The translations under genes were made by a program, and so were the position numbers. Of a stretch of 64,000 bases of DNA, positions 7,570 through 16,083 are shown in pieces; within the stretch, counting starts at the first letter, position 1; each line of letters opens with the position of its first letter. The stretch spans positions 6,948,001 through 7,012,000 of the forward strand of contig NZ_LT963352.1 of the NCBI RefSeq assembly GCF_900236475.1, read 5' to 3'. This DNA comes from Streptomyces chartreusis NRRL 3882 (lineage in GTDB: Bacteria > Actinomycetota > Actinomycetes > Streptomycetales > Streptomycetaceae). Below the pieces are notes generated by a model that worked only from the letters and a program-made list of their open reading frames with translations, did not search any database and was not told where the DNA came from.

Positions 7570-8891
7570 GCGGGTCCTTTCATCGGCAGGCGGACGTGCA
7601 GCCGCCAGGTCTCCCCGGCCGGTCGGGACGAACCGGGTGAAACGGGTGAACCGGCAAGTCCGGACGAACCGGTGGCCGGTCCGGCCGTCATGGTGCCGCC
7701 CAGCAGCCTGACCCGGTCCGCGATGCCGCGCAGGCCGTGGCCGCCGCCGGGACGGGAGGAGGCGGGACCGGTGACCGCGGCGGGGCCGGACAACGGGTTC
7801 TCCACGGTGATCTCCAGCCCTGCGCCCGCCACCGCGATCCGTACGTCCACGGCGACCCGGTCGCCCGCGTGCCGGAGGGCGTTGCTCAGCCCCTCCTGGA
7901 CGATCCGGTAACCCTCACGGGACAGCAGTGGAGGCAGCGCCTCCGGGTCGGCGTCGATCGTGGCCGTCACGCGCTGTCCGCCCGCCCGGGTGCGGCGCAG
8001 CAGCCCGTCGAGGTCGGCCGCGAGGGTCGGCGCCGGGGCCGTGCCGGGGGCGTCGCCCTCGCGCAACACGCCCAGTACGGCGTCGAGTTCGCCGACGGTG
8101 CGCCGGGTCGTGTCCTCGATCGCGGCGAGGGCCTCGCGGACGAACTCCGGGTCGGAGCCGAGGACGCGGCGCGCCGCGCTCGCCTGGAGACCGATCGCGC
8201 TCAACGCGTGGCCGACGGAGTCGTGCAGCTCCCGCGCCAGCCGGTTGCGTACGGCCAGGTCGGCGGCGCGGGCCTCGGCGGCCGCGAGCCGGCCCTCGGG
8301 GGACGGGCCGAGCAGCGCGGGCGCCCAACGGGCCAGCAGCGCACCGCAGCCGGCCGCGCAGCCGGCGAGGGCGACGAGCATCGCCACGCCCGCGACCGGC
8401 GCGAGCGCCAACGCCCAGGTGTGACCGAGGACTTCGGGCAGCCCGAGCCGGGTGCCGCGCAGTGCCGCGAAGACCGGCAGCACGATCAGCACGGCGGCGA
8501 ACGGCGGCACGGCCAGCGACATCCCGGCGATGATCCCGCCGGCCCCGAGATGCAGCGTGAACCAGCCCGCCGTACGGCCCTTCTCGCCCCGCGTCCGGGC
8601 CGGTCCCAAGGCGAGCCGGTCCGCGTCGACACCGCACAGCCAGCGCACGGCGGCGGCCTCCAGCGGCCGGGTCAGCGGGAACAGGGACGTGACGGCGGCG
8701 AGCGGCAGCGCCACGCCGAAGGAGGCGAGCTGGAGGGGAAAGGACGCGAAGACGTCCGTGCTGCCGGTGGCCGGGCCGATGATCACCGAGCCGACCAGGA
8801 CGTACGGCATCGCGAGCGCGCCGCCGAGGATCAGATGCACCCAGCGCAGCCGGGCCCGCCGGCCGAACAGCGACCGGGCGGCCTGTCTCAC
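7566..8891 (-). CDS. Membrane sensor histidine kinase, HisKA_3 (NarX/DesK) type
   Basis: The 441-residue protein has an N-terminal membrane domain with four to six hydrophobic segments (about 18-190), then a dimerisation and phosphotransfer helix with the phospho-acceptor His223 in ELHDSVGH. A HATPase domain follows (about 325-420) with EGLSNALRHAG (N box) and GGGHGLRGIADR (G box). It should autophosphorylate and pass phosphate to the overlapping response regulator. No large extracytoplasmic sensor loop is evident, so sensing probably occurs in or near the membrane. It starts with GTG, overlapping the stop of the upstream membrane protein gene by 4 nt. Confidence 0.94.
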   Translation of the reverse strand: MRQAARSLFGRRARLRWVHLILGGALAMPYVLVGSVIIGPATGSTDVFASFPLQLASFGVALPLAAVTSLFPLTRPLEAAAVRWLCGVDADRLALGPARTRGEKGRTAGWFTLHLGAGGIIAGMSLAVPPFAAVLIVLPVFAALRGTRLGLPEVLGHTWALALAPVAGVAMLVALAGCAAGCGALLARWAPALLGPSPEGRLAAAEARAADLAVRNRLARELHDSVGHALSAIGLQASAARRVLGSDPEFVREALAAIEDTTRRTVGELDAVLGVLREGDAPGTAPAPTLAADLDGLLRRTRAGGQRVTATIDADPEALPPLLSREGYRIVQEGLSNALRHAGDRVAVDVRIAVAGAGLEITVENPLSGPAAVTGPASSRPGGGHGLRGIADRVRLLGGTMTAGPATGSSGLAGSPVSPGSSRPAGETWRLHVRLPMKGPA

Positions 8892-9895
8892 GGCGCCCGC
8901 CGCGCGGCCCTGGCCGAGCGCTCCGCGAAGGAGTAGACGCCGATGGCGGCGACGAGGAAACCCACGAGCATCTGCCCAGCGTAGGCAAGGCTCATCAGCG
9001 GCGTCGGACGATCGGCGATGTCCTCGACACCGCCCAGGGAGGCGAGCGACAGCCAGCCGCCCCAGCAGGCGGCGGCGCCCGAGCCGACCCAGGCCAGTCC
9101 GAGCGGCACCGCCGCGGACAGCGCCCGCCCGCGTCGGAAGGCCAGCAGGAAGCCGCCGGCGACGGCCGCGAGGAGGAACACCGCGTACACCGCTTCCAGG
9201 ACGTGGAAGTCACCGCCCCGGTTCGCCGCCCGGCCCTCGCTGAGTCCCGCGGTGCCGCCGCAGGCCCACAGGACGTGCAGGGCGAGCGGCAGCAGGGCGA
9301 GCACGGCGGCCGCGACGGCGAGGGCGCGGTGGGCCGGCCCCACCACACTCACGGGCAGCTCCCACATCCGTCCGCGCCACAGATGCCCCCAGCGGTCGCG
9401 GGCGTAGAGCACGAACAGGGCGCCCAGAGCGAGCCCTTGGAGGATGAACCCCGTGTACACCACGGTGAACACCCACGCGTGGAGGAAGGGCTCGTGGCCC
9501 TGGTCCGGTGCGGAACCGCCGCCGAACGCCCTCACGACCAGCTGCGCCGGGAACCCGGCCATGATCGGCGCGAGCAGCCCGGTGGCGACCCACACGGGGA
9601 ATGCCGGCAGCCAGGCGGGCACCCGCAGCCCCCACGGCCGGGTCAGCACCAGCGCCAGCACGATCACCGCGCTGTCCAGGAGCACGGAGATCCCGTTGAG
9701 CACGGCCATGCCCACCCGGTCGTCGAGCAGCCCGCTCCCCTCCGGGATACCGACGTGGCTCCCGGCGATCCAGGCGGCCTTGAGCGCGAGGTAGGGCCCG
9801 CAGGAGAGGACGGCGACGGCACGGAGGACGCGCCGGGGGCGGCTGAGACGGACGGCGGGGCCGTCGACGGATGCGCGAGCGAGGGACTGCGTCAT
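8888..9895 (-). CDS. Polytopic membrane protein of unknown function, linked to a two-component system
   Basis: The 335-residue product has about eight hydrophobic segments and no catalytic motif or named domain that I can identify. The ATG at 9895 (MTQSLARASVDG) is preferred because GGGAG precedes it; the frame remains open further upstream but that part is Arg/Gly/Pro-rich and not protein-like. The stop overlaps the histidine kinase start (GTGA), so it is translationally coupled with the kinase and may act as its membrane sensor or accessory partner. That role is inferred from gene order only. Confidence 0.8.
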   Translation of the reverse strand: MTQSLARASVDGPAVRLSRPRRVLRAVAVLSCGPYLALKAAWIAGSHVGIPEGSGLLDDRVGMAVLNGISVLLDSAVIVLALVLTRPWGLRVPAWLPAFPVWVATGLLAPIMAGFPAQLVVRAFGGGSAPDQGHEPFLHAWVFTVVYTGFILQGLALGALFVLYARDRWGHLWRGRMWELPVSVVGPAHRALAVAAAVLALLPLALHVLWACGGTAGLSEGRAANRGGDFHVLEAVYAVFLLAAVAGGFLLAFRRGRALSAAVPLGLAWVGSGAAACWGGWLSLASLGGVEDIADRPTPLMSLAYAGQMLVGFLVAAIGVYSFAERSARAARRAP

Positions 9896-9975
9896 GCGAT
9901 CAGGCTCCCGCGCGGCGGGCCGGCGGCACCTCCTGCACGGCGACGATCCGCCTCCGCCGGACGGGGGAGGGCGGC

Positions 9976-10446
9976 TCAGCCCTCCAGGATCAGCACCGTC
10001 TCCTCGATCTCCGCCCCCCGCGCGGAGGCGTACCCGCTGACCGTCGCGACGGCACGGAAGCCGCACTTCTCCAGCACGCGCAGCGAGCCCGCGTTGTCCG
10101 CCGCCGCCCGGGCGTACAAGGGGCGCTCGGGAACCTCCGCCAGCAGCGCCCGCAGGGCCGCCGTGGCGATGCCCTTCCCCCAGTACGCGCGGTCGACCCA
10201 GTACGTCACCTCGCGTTCGCCCGGCACGCCGTACACCGCCGCGCTGCCGACGACATCGCCGTCGGCCAGCACCGTGCGGACCACGTCGGCGGAGGACCGG
10301 ATCCGAGCCCAGTGGGCGTCGAAGGCGTCCCGGTCGGCCGGGTCCTCGGGGACGAAGGCCGCCATGTGGAGAGCCTCGGGGTCGTTCATCTGCCGGAAGA
10401 AGACCGGCAGATCGCTGTCATGGACCTCGCGCAGCTCTACGTTCAT
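9976..10446 (-). CDS. GNAT-family N-acetyltransferase (RimJ-like)
   Basis: The 156-residue protein shows the GNAT fold pattern: an N-terminal strand MNVELREVHDSDL, ADGDVVGSAAVYGV, then the acetyl-CoA-binding loop WGKGIATAAL and a C-terminal ENAGSLRVLEKCGF-like motif (DNAGSLRVLEKCGF). This combination resembles RimJ/RimL-type acetyltransferases acting on protein N-termini or small amines. The substrate is unknown. The ATG lies 3 nt after the stop of the IclR regulator, indicating co-transcription and coupled translation. Confidence 0.9.
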   Translation of the reverse strand: MNVELREVHDSDLPVFFRQMNDPEALHMAAFVPEDPADRDAFDAHWARIRSSADVVRTVLADGDVVGSAAVYGVPGEREVTYWVDRAYWGKGIATAALRALLAEVPERPLYARAAADNAGSLRVLEKCGFRAVATVSGYASARGAEIEETVLILEG

Positions 10447-10449
10447 GCC

Positions 10450-11223
10450 TCAGAGCCTACGGGTGGCCAGTGTCAGCCGGTCCCGCGCGTCGAACAGCGC
10501 GTCCTTCACCAGCTGCTCGTGCGCCGGCGTGAGCCGCGCCACCGGCACCGAGCAGCTGATCGCGTCCCGCGCCGGCGTGCGGTACGGGATGGCCACGCCG
10601 AAGCAGCGCAGCCCCAGCGTGTTCTCCTCGCGGTCCACCGCGAAGCCCTGTTCCCGGACCTGGTGCAGTTCCTCGATGAGCTTCTCGCGGTCGGTGATGG
10701 TGTTCTCGGTCAGCGCGGGCAGCGTCTCCGGGAGCATCTTGCGGACCTGCTCGTCCGAGTAGGTGCTCAGCAGCGCCTTGCCGAGGGACGTGGAGTGCGC
10801 GGGCAGGCGGCGCCCGACCCGGGTGAAGGGACGCAGGTAGTGCTGCGACTGGCGAGTGGCGAGGTAGACGACGTTCGTGCCGTCGAGGCGGGCGAGGTGG
10901 ATCGTCTCGGTCGTGTCGTCCGAGAGCCGGTCCAGCGTCGGGCGGGCCGCCGCCACGACCTCGTCGCCGTCGATGTAGGAGGTGCCGACCAGCAGGGCCC
11001 GCACCCCGATGCCGTACCGCGTGCCCGTCGCGTCCGTCTCCACCCAGCCCAGCTCGACGAGCGTGCGGAGCAGCATGTAGAGGCTGGACTTGGGGTAGCC
11101 GACGGCCTCCTGGACCGCCGCGAGGGAGTGCATACCGGGACGCCCGGCGAAGTATTCGAGCAGTTCAACCGTTCGTACCGCGGACTTGACCTGCGCCCCG
11201 CCGCCCGTCTCGCCAGCCGACAT
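10450..11223 (-). CDS. IclR-family transcriptional regulator
   Basis: The 257-residue protein has an N-terminal winged helix (about 13-75; AVRTVELLEYF, then YPKSSLYMLLRTL) and the IclR effector-binding domain (about 90-250; HLARLDGTNVVYLA, PAHSTSLGKALL, REQGFAVDREENTLGLRCFGV). The ATG at 11223 follows AAGGGG at a suitable distance. It is divergent from an aldehyde dehydrogenase of the ketoglutarate-semialdehyde type, with an inverted repeat between them (11286-11303). By analogy with IclR regulators of sugar-acid pathways, it probably controls that dehydrogenase and itself. The effector is unknown. Confidence 0.93.
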   Translation of the reverse strand: MSAGETGGGAQVKSAVRTVELLEYFAGRPGMHSLAAVQEAVGYPKSSLYMLLRTLVELGWVETDATGTRYGIGVRALLVGTSYIDGDEVVAAARPTLDRLSDDTTETIHLARLDGTNVVYLATRQSQHYLRPFTRVGRRLPAHSTSLGKALLSTYSDEQVRKMLPETLPALTENTITDREKLIEELHQVREQGFAVDREENTLGLRCFGVAIPYRTPARDAISCSVPVARLTPAHEQLVKDALFDARDRLTLATRRL

Positions 11224-11285
11224 CGCCCTTGACCCCTTCGTTCGACGGGAAATAGTCTCCACAGCATATTCATCATCAGAGACGG

Positions 11286-11303
11286 CGTTCAGTATATCGA
11301 ACG
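11286..11303. promoter_or_regulatory. Inverted repeat, candidate IclR operator
   Basis: CGTTC and GAACG flank an 8-nt A/T-rich centre in the divergent intergenic region. Read on the minus strand, a TATACT -10-like hexamer (11291-11296) lies inside the repeat, about 60 nt before the regulator start. A protein bound here could block transcription of the regulator and perhaps of the dehydrogenase. Confidence 0.45.
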
Positions 11304-11355
11304 TCCCTGGTGGATGACCCAGTACTGCGGCATTACATGTGTGGAGGGACCCGCG

Positions 11356-12885
11356 GTGGCAGCAGCACCAGTCTGGAGTGTCGACCCCCGAACCGGGAAG
11401 CAGCGTGAACAGGTTGCGGTGGAGGCCACAGCCCAGGAGGTGGACGCCGCCGTCCGTGCCGCTCACGAGGCGCGTGGCTCACTCGCGGACCGCACCGTCC
11501 GCGCGGCCTTCCTGCGCAGCGCCGCCGAGGAGCTGGAGGCGGCCAAGGACGGTCTCGTGGAGACCGCCGACGCCGAGACCGCGCTCGGCCCGGTCCGGCT
11601 GACCGGCGAGCTCGCCCGCACCTGCTACCAGCTGCGGGCCTTCGCCGACATCGTCGACGAGGGCGCCTTCCTCGACGTCGTCATCAACCACCCCGACGAC
11701 ACCGCGACCCCGCCGATCCCGGACCTGCGCCGCTACAAGGTGCCGCTCGGCGTCGTCGCCGTCTACTCGGCCTCGAACTTCCCGTTCGCCTTCTCCGTCG
11801 CCGGCGGCGACACCGCGAGCGCCCTCGCGGCCGGCTGCCCCGTCGTGGTCAAGGCCCACCCGGACCACCCGGCCCTGTCCGAGTACGTCGCCAAGGTGCT
11901 GCGCCGCGCCGCCGCCCGGCACGACATCCCCGACGGTGTCCTCGGGCTGGTGCACGGCTTCGAGGCGGGTGTCGAGCTGATCAAGCACCCGCTGGTCGCG
12001 GCGGCCGGATTCACCGGTTCCGTGCGGGGCGGGCGCGCGCTGTTCGACGCGGCAGCCGCGCGTCCCGTGCCGATCCCGTTCCACGGCGAGCTGGGCTCGC
12101 TGAACCCCGTCGTCGTCACCGAGGCCGCCGCCGCCGAGCGGGCCGAGGCGATCGGTGCGGGCCTCGCCGGCTCGATGACGCTGGGCGTCGGCCAGTTCTG
12201 CGTGAAGCCGGGCCTCGTCCTCGCGCCGTCCGGCGCCGCCGGTGACGCCCTGCTGAAGTCGCTGACCGACGCCGTCAGCGACACCGACGCCGGGGTCCTG
12301 CTCGACCACCGGATGCGCGACAACTTCGTCGCCGGTGTCGCCGAGCGCGCCCAGCTGCCCGACGTCGACTCCCCGGTCACGCCCGGCGCGGGCGGCGAGC
12401 ACACCGTCAGCGCGGGCTTCCTCACGGTGCCGGCGAGCAGGCTGGCGCAGGAGGGCGAGCACGACCTGCTCCTGGAGGAGTGCTTCGGGCCGGTCACGGT
12501 GGTGGCCCGCTACGAGGACGAGGACGAGGTGAAGGCCGTGCTGTCGCGGCTGCCGGGCAACCTCACGGCGACGGTGCAGCTGTCCGAGGAGGAGGCCGCG
12601 GGGCAGGGCCGGGGCGCGGAGCTTCTGCAGGACCTGACGCCGCTGGCCGGGCGTGTGCTGGTGAATGGGTGGCCGACGGGGGTTGCCGTCGCGCCGGCTC
12701 AGCATCACGGGGGGCCGTACCCGGCGACGACGTCTACGTCCACGTCGGTGGGCGGTACGGCGATCGAGCGGTGGTTGCGGCCGGTTGTTTATCAGAACGC
12801 GCCTGAGGCCCTGCTTCCTGCGGAGCTGCGGGATGAGAATCCGTTGGGGTTGCCGCGTAGGTTCAACGGGCGCTTGGAGCGGTAG
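11356..12885 (+). CDS. Aldehyde dehydrogenase (NADP+), 2,5-dioxopentanoate / ketoglutarate semialdehyde type
   Basis: The 509-residue protein is an aldehyde dehydrogenase with Asn141 (SASNFPF), Lys166 (VVVKAHP), general base Glu245 (FHGELGSLNP) and nucleophile Cys282 (GVGQFCVKPG). The HGELGSLNP and GQFCVKPG forms are typical of alpha-ketoglutarate semialdehyde dehydrogenases, which finish oxidative pentose, glucarate or hydroxyproline catabolism by making 2-oxoglutarate. The GTG at 11356 is chosen because GGAGGG lies 7 nt upstream; earlier in-frame starts lack such a site. The divergent IclR gene is its likely regulator. The last roughly 75 codons use noticeably more A/T-ending codons than the rest of the gene. 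Confidence 0.9.
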   Translation: MAAAPVWSVDPRTGKQREQVAVEATAQEVDAAVRAAHEARGSLADRTVRAAFLRSAAEELEAAKDGLVETADAETALGPVRLTGELARTCYQLRAFADIVDEGAFLDVVINHPDDTATPPIPDLRRYKVPLGVVAVYSASNFPFAFSVAGGDTASALAAGCPVVVKAHPDHPALSEYVAKVLRRAAARHDIPDGVLGLVHGFEAGVELIKHPLVAAAGFTGSVRGGRALFDAAAARPVPIPFHGELGSLNPVVVTEAAAAERAEAIGAGLAGSMTLGVGQFCVKPGLVLAPSGAAGDALLKSLTDAVSDTDAGVLLDHRMRDNFVAGVAERAQLPDVDSPVTPGAGGEHTVSAGFLTVPASRLAQEGEHDLLLEECFGPVTVVARYEDEDEVKAVLSRLPGNLTATVQLSEEEAAGQGRGAELLQDLTPLAGRVLVNGWPTGVAVAPAQHHGGPYPATTSTSTSVGGTAIERWLRPVVYQNAPEALLPAELRDENPLGLPRRFNGRLER

Positions 12886-12910
12886 CGCCGTTGGGGGTGC
12901 GGTGAGTTGC

Positions 12911-12960
12911 GGGCTGCCGGTTCGTTGTGGCTTGTCGCGCAGTTCCCCGCGCCCCTGAAG
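12911..12960. repeat. Copy of a dispersed Streptomyces intergenic repeat
   Basis: The stretch contains TCGCGCAGTTCCCCGCGCCC preceded by GTTGTGGCTTG, a sequence I recognise from many intergenic regions of Streptomyces genomes. It lies 25 nt after the dehydrogenase stop and before the next gene. I saw no second full copy in the window; position 42790 has only a short similar string (CTCCCCGCGCCCC). Confidence 0.6.
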
Positions 12961-12984
12961 GTCGGACCTGGGAGACTCGGTCAA

Positions 12985-13593
12985 ATGGATCTCGAGATTT
13001 CCGAACTTCCGTTCCCCCTGCGCTCTTACGGGCCCGAGGCGCACTGGTCCTATGAGGACGGGGTGCTCACCGGGTGGGCCGGGGCGCGGCAGGATCGGTT
13101 CGTGCCGCCCACCGGGGAGGCGCTGGACCCCGCCTCCGACGCGCCGCGGCTGCTGGGGGCGCCCGAAGGGGACTTTCAGCTGATCGCCCGGGTCACGGTC
13201 GGGTTCGGCGCGGCCTTCGACGCCGGGGTGCTCTACGTCCACGTCGGCGAGCGCGCTTGGGCCAAGCTCTGTCTGGAGTACTCCCCGGACGTGCCCACCG
13301 TCTGCACGGTGGTCACCCGGGGACACTCCGACGACGCCAACTCCTTCGCCGTCGACGGCAGTTCCGTCTGGCTCCGGGTGAGCCGCACCGGCCGCGCCTT
13401 CGCCTTCCACGCCTCCCGCGACGGCGAACGGTGGACCTTCGTCCGCCTCTTCACCCTCGGCGACGAGAAGGAGACGGGCGCCGCCCTGATCGGCTTCATG
13501 ACCCAGTCGCCGATGGGGGAGGGCTGCGTGGTGACGTACGACCACATCGAGTTCAGGCCGCACTGGCCGAACGACCTGCGCGACGGCAGCTGA
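12985..13593 (+). CDS. DUF1349 domain-containing protein
   Basis: The 202-residue cytoplasmic protein matches the DUF1349 concanavalin-like beta-sandwich family (yeast YBL107c-like). Typical stretches are the N-terminal YEDGVLTGWAGARQD, FGAAFDAGVLYVHVGERAWAKLCLEYS, and the C-terminal GEGCVVTYDHIEF. The family is thought to bind carbohydrates by its fold, but no reaction is established. The ATG at 12985 has GGGAG about 11 nt upstream. A GNAT gene begins 3 nt after its stop, so the two are co-transcribed. Confidence 0.88.
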   Translation: MDLEISELPFPLRSYGPEAHWSYEDGVLTGWAGARQDRFVPPTGEALDPASDAPRLLGAPEGDFQLIARVTVGFGAAFDAGVLYVHVGERAWAKLCLEYSPDVPTVCTVVTRGHSDDANSFAVDGSSVWLRVSRTGRAFAFHASRDGERWTFVRLFTLGDEKETGAALIGFMTQSPMGEGCVVTYDHIEFRPHWPNDLRDGS

Positions 13594-13596
13594 GGC

Positions 13597-14067
13597 GTGG
13601 TGGTGATCCGTACCGTCCTGCCCGCCGAGGTGGAGGAGGTCGTCGCGCTGCACGCGCGGGCCCGGGCCACCTACTACCCCGACGGGCTGCCGCAGGACGG
13701 CACCGACTGGCTCGCCGCCTGGCGGAGCGCCCTCGCGCGACCGGACGGCCAGGTGCTCTGCGTCGTCGAGGAGGGCCGCATGGTCGGCCTGGCCTCCTTC
13801 CGCACCCCCGAGGGCGCCCGGGCGGACACGGTGAAGCTGTTCCAGTTCCACGTGGACCCCGACCACTGGCGCCGCGGCGTCGGCACCGCCCTGCACACGG
13901 CCTGCGTCGAGGCGTGGACGTCCGACGGCAAGTGGGCGGCCGTCCTCGACGTGCACGTCGACAACCGGCGGGCGCAGGCCTTCTACCAGCGGCAGGGCTG
14001 GGTGCCGGAACCGGCTGGGCCGGGAGACCATCACCTGCCGATGCGGCTCTCCCTGACCGGGGAATGA
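13597..14067 (+). CDS. GNAT-family N-acetyltransferase
   Basis: The 156-residue protein has a GNAT core: VVEEGRMVGLASF, then the strand LFQFHVDPDHWRRGVGTAL containing the acetyl-CoA-binding R-R-G-V-G-T loop, and the C-terminal VDNRRAQAFYQRQGW motif. It starts with GTG 3 nt after the DUF1349 stop, so translation is probably coupled. The substrate is not predictable. Confidence 0.9.
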   Translation: MVVIRTVLPAEVEEVVALHARARATYYPDGLPQDGTDWLAAWRSALARPDGQVLCVVEEGRMVGLASFRTPEGARADTVKLFQFHVDPDHWRRGVGTALHTACVEAWTSDGKWAAVLDVHVDNRRAQAFYQRQGWVPEPAGPGDHHLPMRLSLTGE

Positions 14068-14143
14068 ACACAGCTGCTTGAATGTTCATGCACTCGGCGG
14101 AGGGAGTCTCCGCACCCCGTGCGAGCTGGAGAGAGCCGAAGAC

Positions 14144-14857
14144 ATGCGCGTCGAGATCTGGAGCGACATCGCCTGCCCCTGGTGCTACGTGGGCAAAGCC
14201 CGCTTCGAGAAGGCGCTGCGGGACTTCCCGCACCGTGACGAGGTCGAGGTGGTGCACCGCTCCTTCGAGCTGGACCCGGGCCGCGCCAAGGACGACATCC
14301 AGCCCGTGATCACGATGCTCACCAGGAAGTACGGGATGAGTGCCGCGCAGGCCGAGGCCGGTGAGGACAACCTGGGCGCGCAGGCCGCCGCCGAGGGGCT
14401 GGACTACCGCACCCGGGGCCGCGACCACGGCAGCACCTTCGACATGCACCGCCTGCTGCACTTCGCCAAGGAGCAGGGGCACCAGGAGCGGTTGCTCGAC
14501 CTGCTGTACCGGGCGAACTTCGCCGAGGAGCGCTCCGTCTTCAACGACGACGAGCGCCTGGTGGAACTCGCCGTGGCCGCCGGGCTGGAGGCGGACGCCG
14601 TCCGCGCGGTGCTCGCCGACCCCGGCGCCTACGCCGACGACGTACGCGCCGACGAGCGGGAAGCCGCGCAGCTCGGCGCGAGCGGTGTGCCGTTCTTCGT
14701 GCTCGACCGCAAGTACGGCGTCTCCGGTGCCCAGCCCGCGGAGGTCTTCGCCCAGGCCCTGACCCAGGCGTACGGCGAACGCTCGCCCCTGAAGATCGTC
14801 GACAGCGGGGACGCGGACGCGTGCGGGCCGGACGGCTGTGCGGTGCCTCAACGCTGA
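14144..14857 (+). CDS. DsbA-family oxidoreductase, FrnE-like
   Basis: The 237-residue protein has a thioredoxin-fold start (MRVEIWSDIACPWCYVGK) with a CPWC redox pair at residues 11-14. It continues with the all-helical insert of FrnE/2-hydroxychromene-2-carboxylate isomerase-like DsbA proteins and the cis-Pro segment SGVPFFVLDRKYGVSGAQP near residues 183-201. No signal peptide is present, so it acts in the cytoplasm. A second Cys pair near the C-terminus (CGPDGC) resembles that reported for FrnE proteins, but this is family recall. The ATG at 14144 has GGAGAG upstream. Confidence 0.9.
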   Translation: MRVEIWSDIACPWCYVGKARFEKALRDFPHRDEVEVVHRSFELDPGRAKDDIQPVITMLTRKYGMSAAQAEAGEDNLGAQAAAEGLDYRTRGRDHGSTFDMHRLLHFAKEQGHQERLLDLLYRANFAEERSVFNDDERLVELAVAAGLEADAVRAVLADPGAYADDVRADEREAAQLGASGVPFFVLDRKYGVSGAQPAEVFAQALTQAYGERSPLKIVDSGDADACGPDGCAVPQR

Positions 14858-14952
14858 AGCCGCAGGTCGGGGCGTATGTATAAGCGCTCCTTAGCGACAT
14901 CACGCAGAAATCGGTAATGGACGGGGAGATCCAAGGGACGCAGAGTGGTTCC

Positions 14953-16005
14953 ATGGAGACCTTCGAGAACCTCGTCCGTGCCGAGTTCGCCCCGAAGCAC
15001 ACCTACCTCAACACCGCGAGCAACGGGCTCCTGCCCGCCCGAACCGTCACCGCCCTGCACCGGGCCGTGCGGATGCGTGCCGAGGGCGTGCCCCTGGGTC
15101 CCCTGTACGAGGACGTCGAGGCCGCCCGCGCGTCCTTCGCCCGGCTGGCCGGCGTGCCGGCCGAGCGGGTCGCCGCCGGTGCCTCGGTCGCCGAGTACGG
15201 CGGGCTGATCGCCGCCTCGCTGCCCGCGGGCGCCGAAGTCCTCACCGCGGAGGCCGATTTCGCCTCCCTGGTGAACCCGTTCCACGCGCGCGGCGACCTC
15301 AAGGTGCGCGCCGTGCCCCTGGAGCGGCTCGCCGAGTCCGTCCGCCCCGGCACCGCGCTCGTCGCGGTCAGCACCGTCCAGTCCGCCGACGGCCGGCTCG
15401 CCGATCTGCCGGCCGTGCGCGAGGCGGCCCGGGCGCACGGGGCCCGTACCTACGTCGACGCCTCCCAGTCGGCCGGCTGGCTGCCGATGGAGGCCGGCGC
15501 GGACGACTTTCTCGCCGCCGTCGGCTTCAAGTGGCTCCTGGGACCGCACGGGGCCGCGTTCTTCGTCGCCCCGCAGGACTTCGGCGGGCTCACACCGCTG
15601 CTCGCCGGGTGGGTCGCCGGTGAGCAGCCCTGGGAGAGCTGCTACGGCCCCGTCGAGGAACTCGCCCACTCCGCACGGCGCTTCGACATCAGCCCCGCGC
15701 TCTTCAGTCACGCCGGGCTGCGTGCCTCCCTGGAGCTGCTGGAGGACATCGGGATCGACGTCGTGCACGCCCACGACGTCGCCCTCGCGGACCGCTTCCG
15801 CGCCGGGCTCGCCGAGCTGGGCCACGCGCCGGTGCCCGCTCCGGGCTCGGCGATCGTGTCCGTGCCGGGGCTCGGCCACCGGCAGGGCGAGCTGGGCCGG
15901 GCGGGCATCGAGGTGTCCGACCGGGCCGGGAATCTGCGGGCCGCGTTCCACCTCTACAACACGGCGGCGGACGTCGACCGGCTCCTGGACGTCCTCAAGG
16001 CGTGA
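14953..16005 (+). CDS. Class V aminotransferase-fold PLP-dependent enzyme
   Basis: The 350-residue protein has the class V (SufS/NifS/isopenicillin-N-epimerase) fold. Its markers are YLNTASNGLLP at the start, a PLP-ring Asp169 in YVDASQSAGW and the Schiff-base Lys193 in GFKWLLGPHG. The cysteine loop of true cysteine desulfurases is not evident, so a role as aminotransferase, lyase or epimerase on a small amino acid is open. The start at 14953 (METFENL) fits the family best; an upstream ATG at 14917 would add 12 residues, and neither has a strong ribosome binding site. It converges on ectD across a strong terminator. Confidence 0.87.
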   Translation: METFENLVRAEFAPKHTYLNTASNGLLPARTVTALHRAVRMRAEGVPLGPLYEDVEAARASFARLAGVPAERVAAGASVAEYGGLIAASLPAGAEVLTAEADFASLVNPFHARGDLKVRAVPLERLAESVRPGTALVAVSTVQSADGRLADLPAVREAARAHGARTYVDASQSAGWLPMEAGADDFLAAVGFKWLLGPHGAAFFVAPQDFGGLTPLLAGWVAGEQPWESCYGPVEELAHSARRFDISPALFSHAGLRASLELLEDIGIDVVHAHDVALADRFRAGLAELGHAPVPAPGSAIVSVPGLGHRQGELGRAGIEVSDRAGNLRAAFHLYNTAADVDRLLDVLKA

Positions 16006-16025
16006 AGGCGTGAAGGCATGAAGAA

Positions 16026-16067
16026 CCGGGTGGGGCCTCCCGTCCCACACGAGGAGGCCCCACCCGG
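16026..16067. terminator. Strong bidirectional hairpin terminator
   Basis: A perfect 15-bp stem (16026-16040 with 16053-16067) closes a 12-nt loop between the convergent PLP enzyme gene and ectD. It probably ends both transcripts. Confidence 0.88.
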
Positions 16068-16083
16068 CAGCTTGGTCACACGG

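Noticed and set aside
5365..7911. Open frame of over 800 codons on the plus strand opposite the PBP and two-component genes
   Set aside because: Arg/Val/His-rich shadow without motifs; the minus-strand genes have complete active sites.
11479..14034. Long open frame on the minus strand opposite the dehydrogenase and its neighbours
   Set aside because: Its composition is Arg/Gly/Val/His-rich without any family motif, and it is antisense to well-supported genes. Such frames are normal in DNA with very high GC at third positions.
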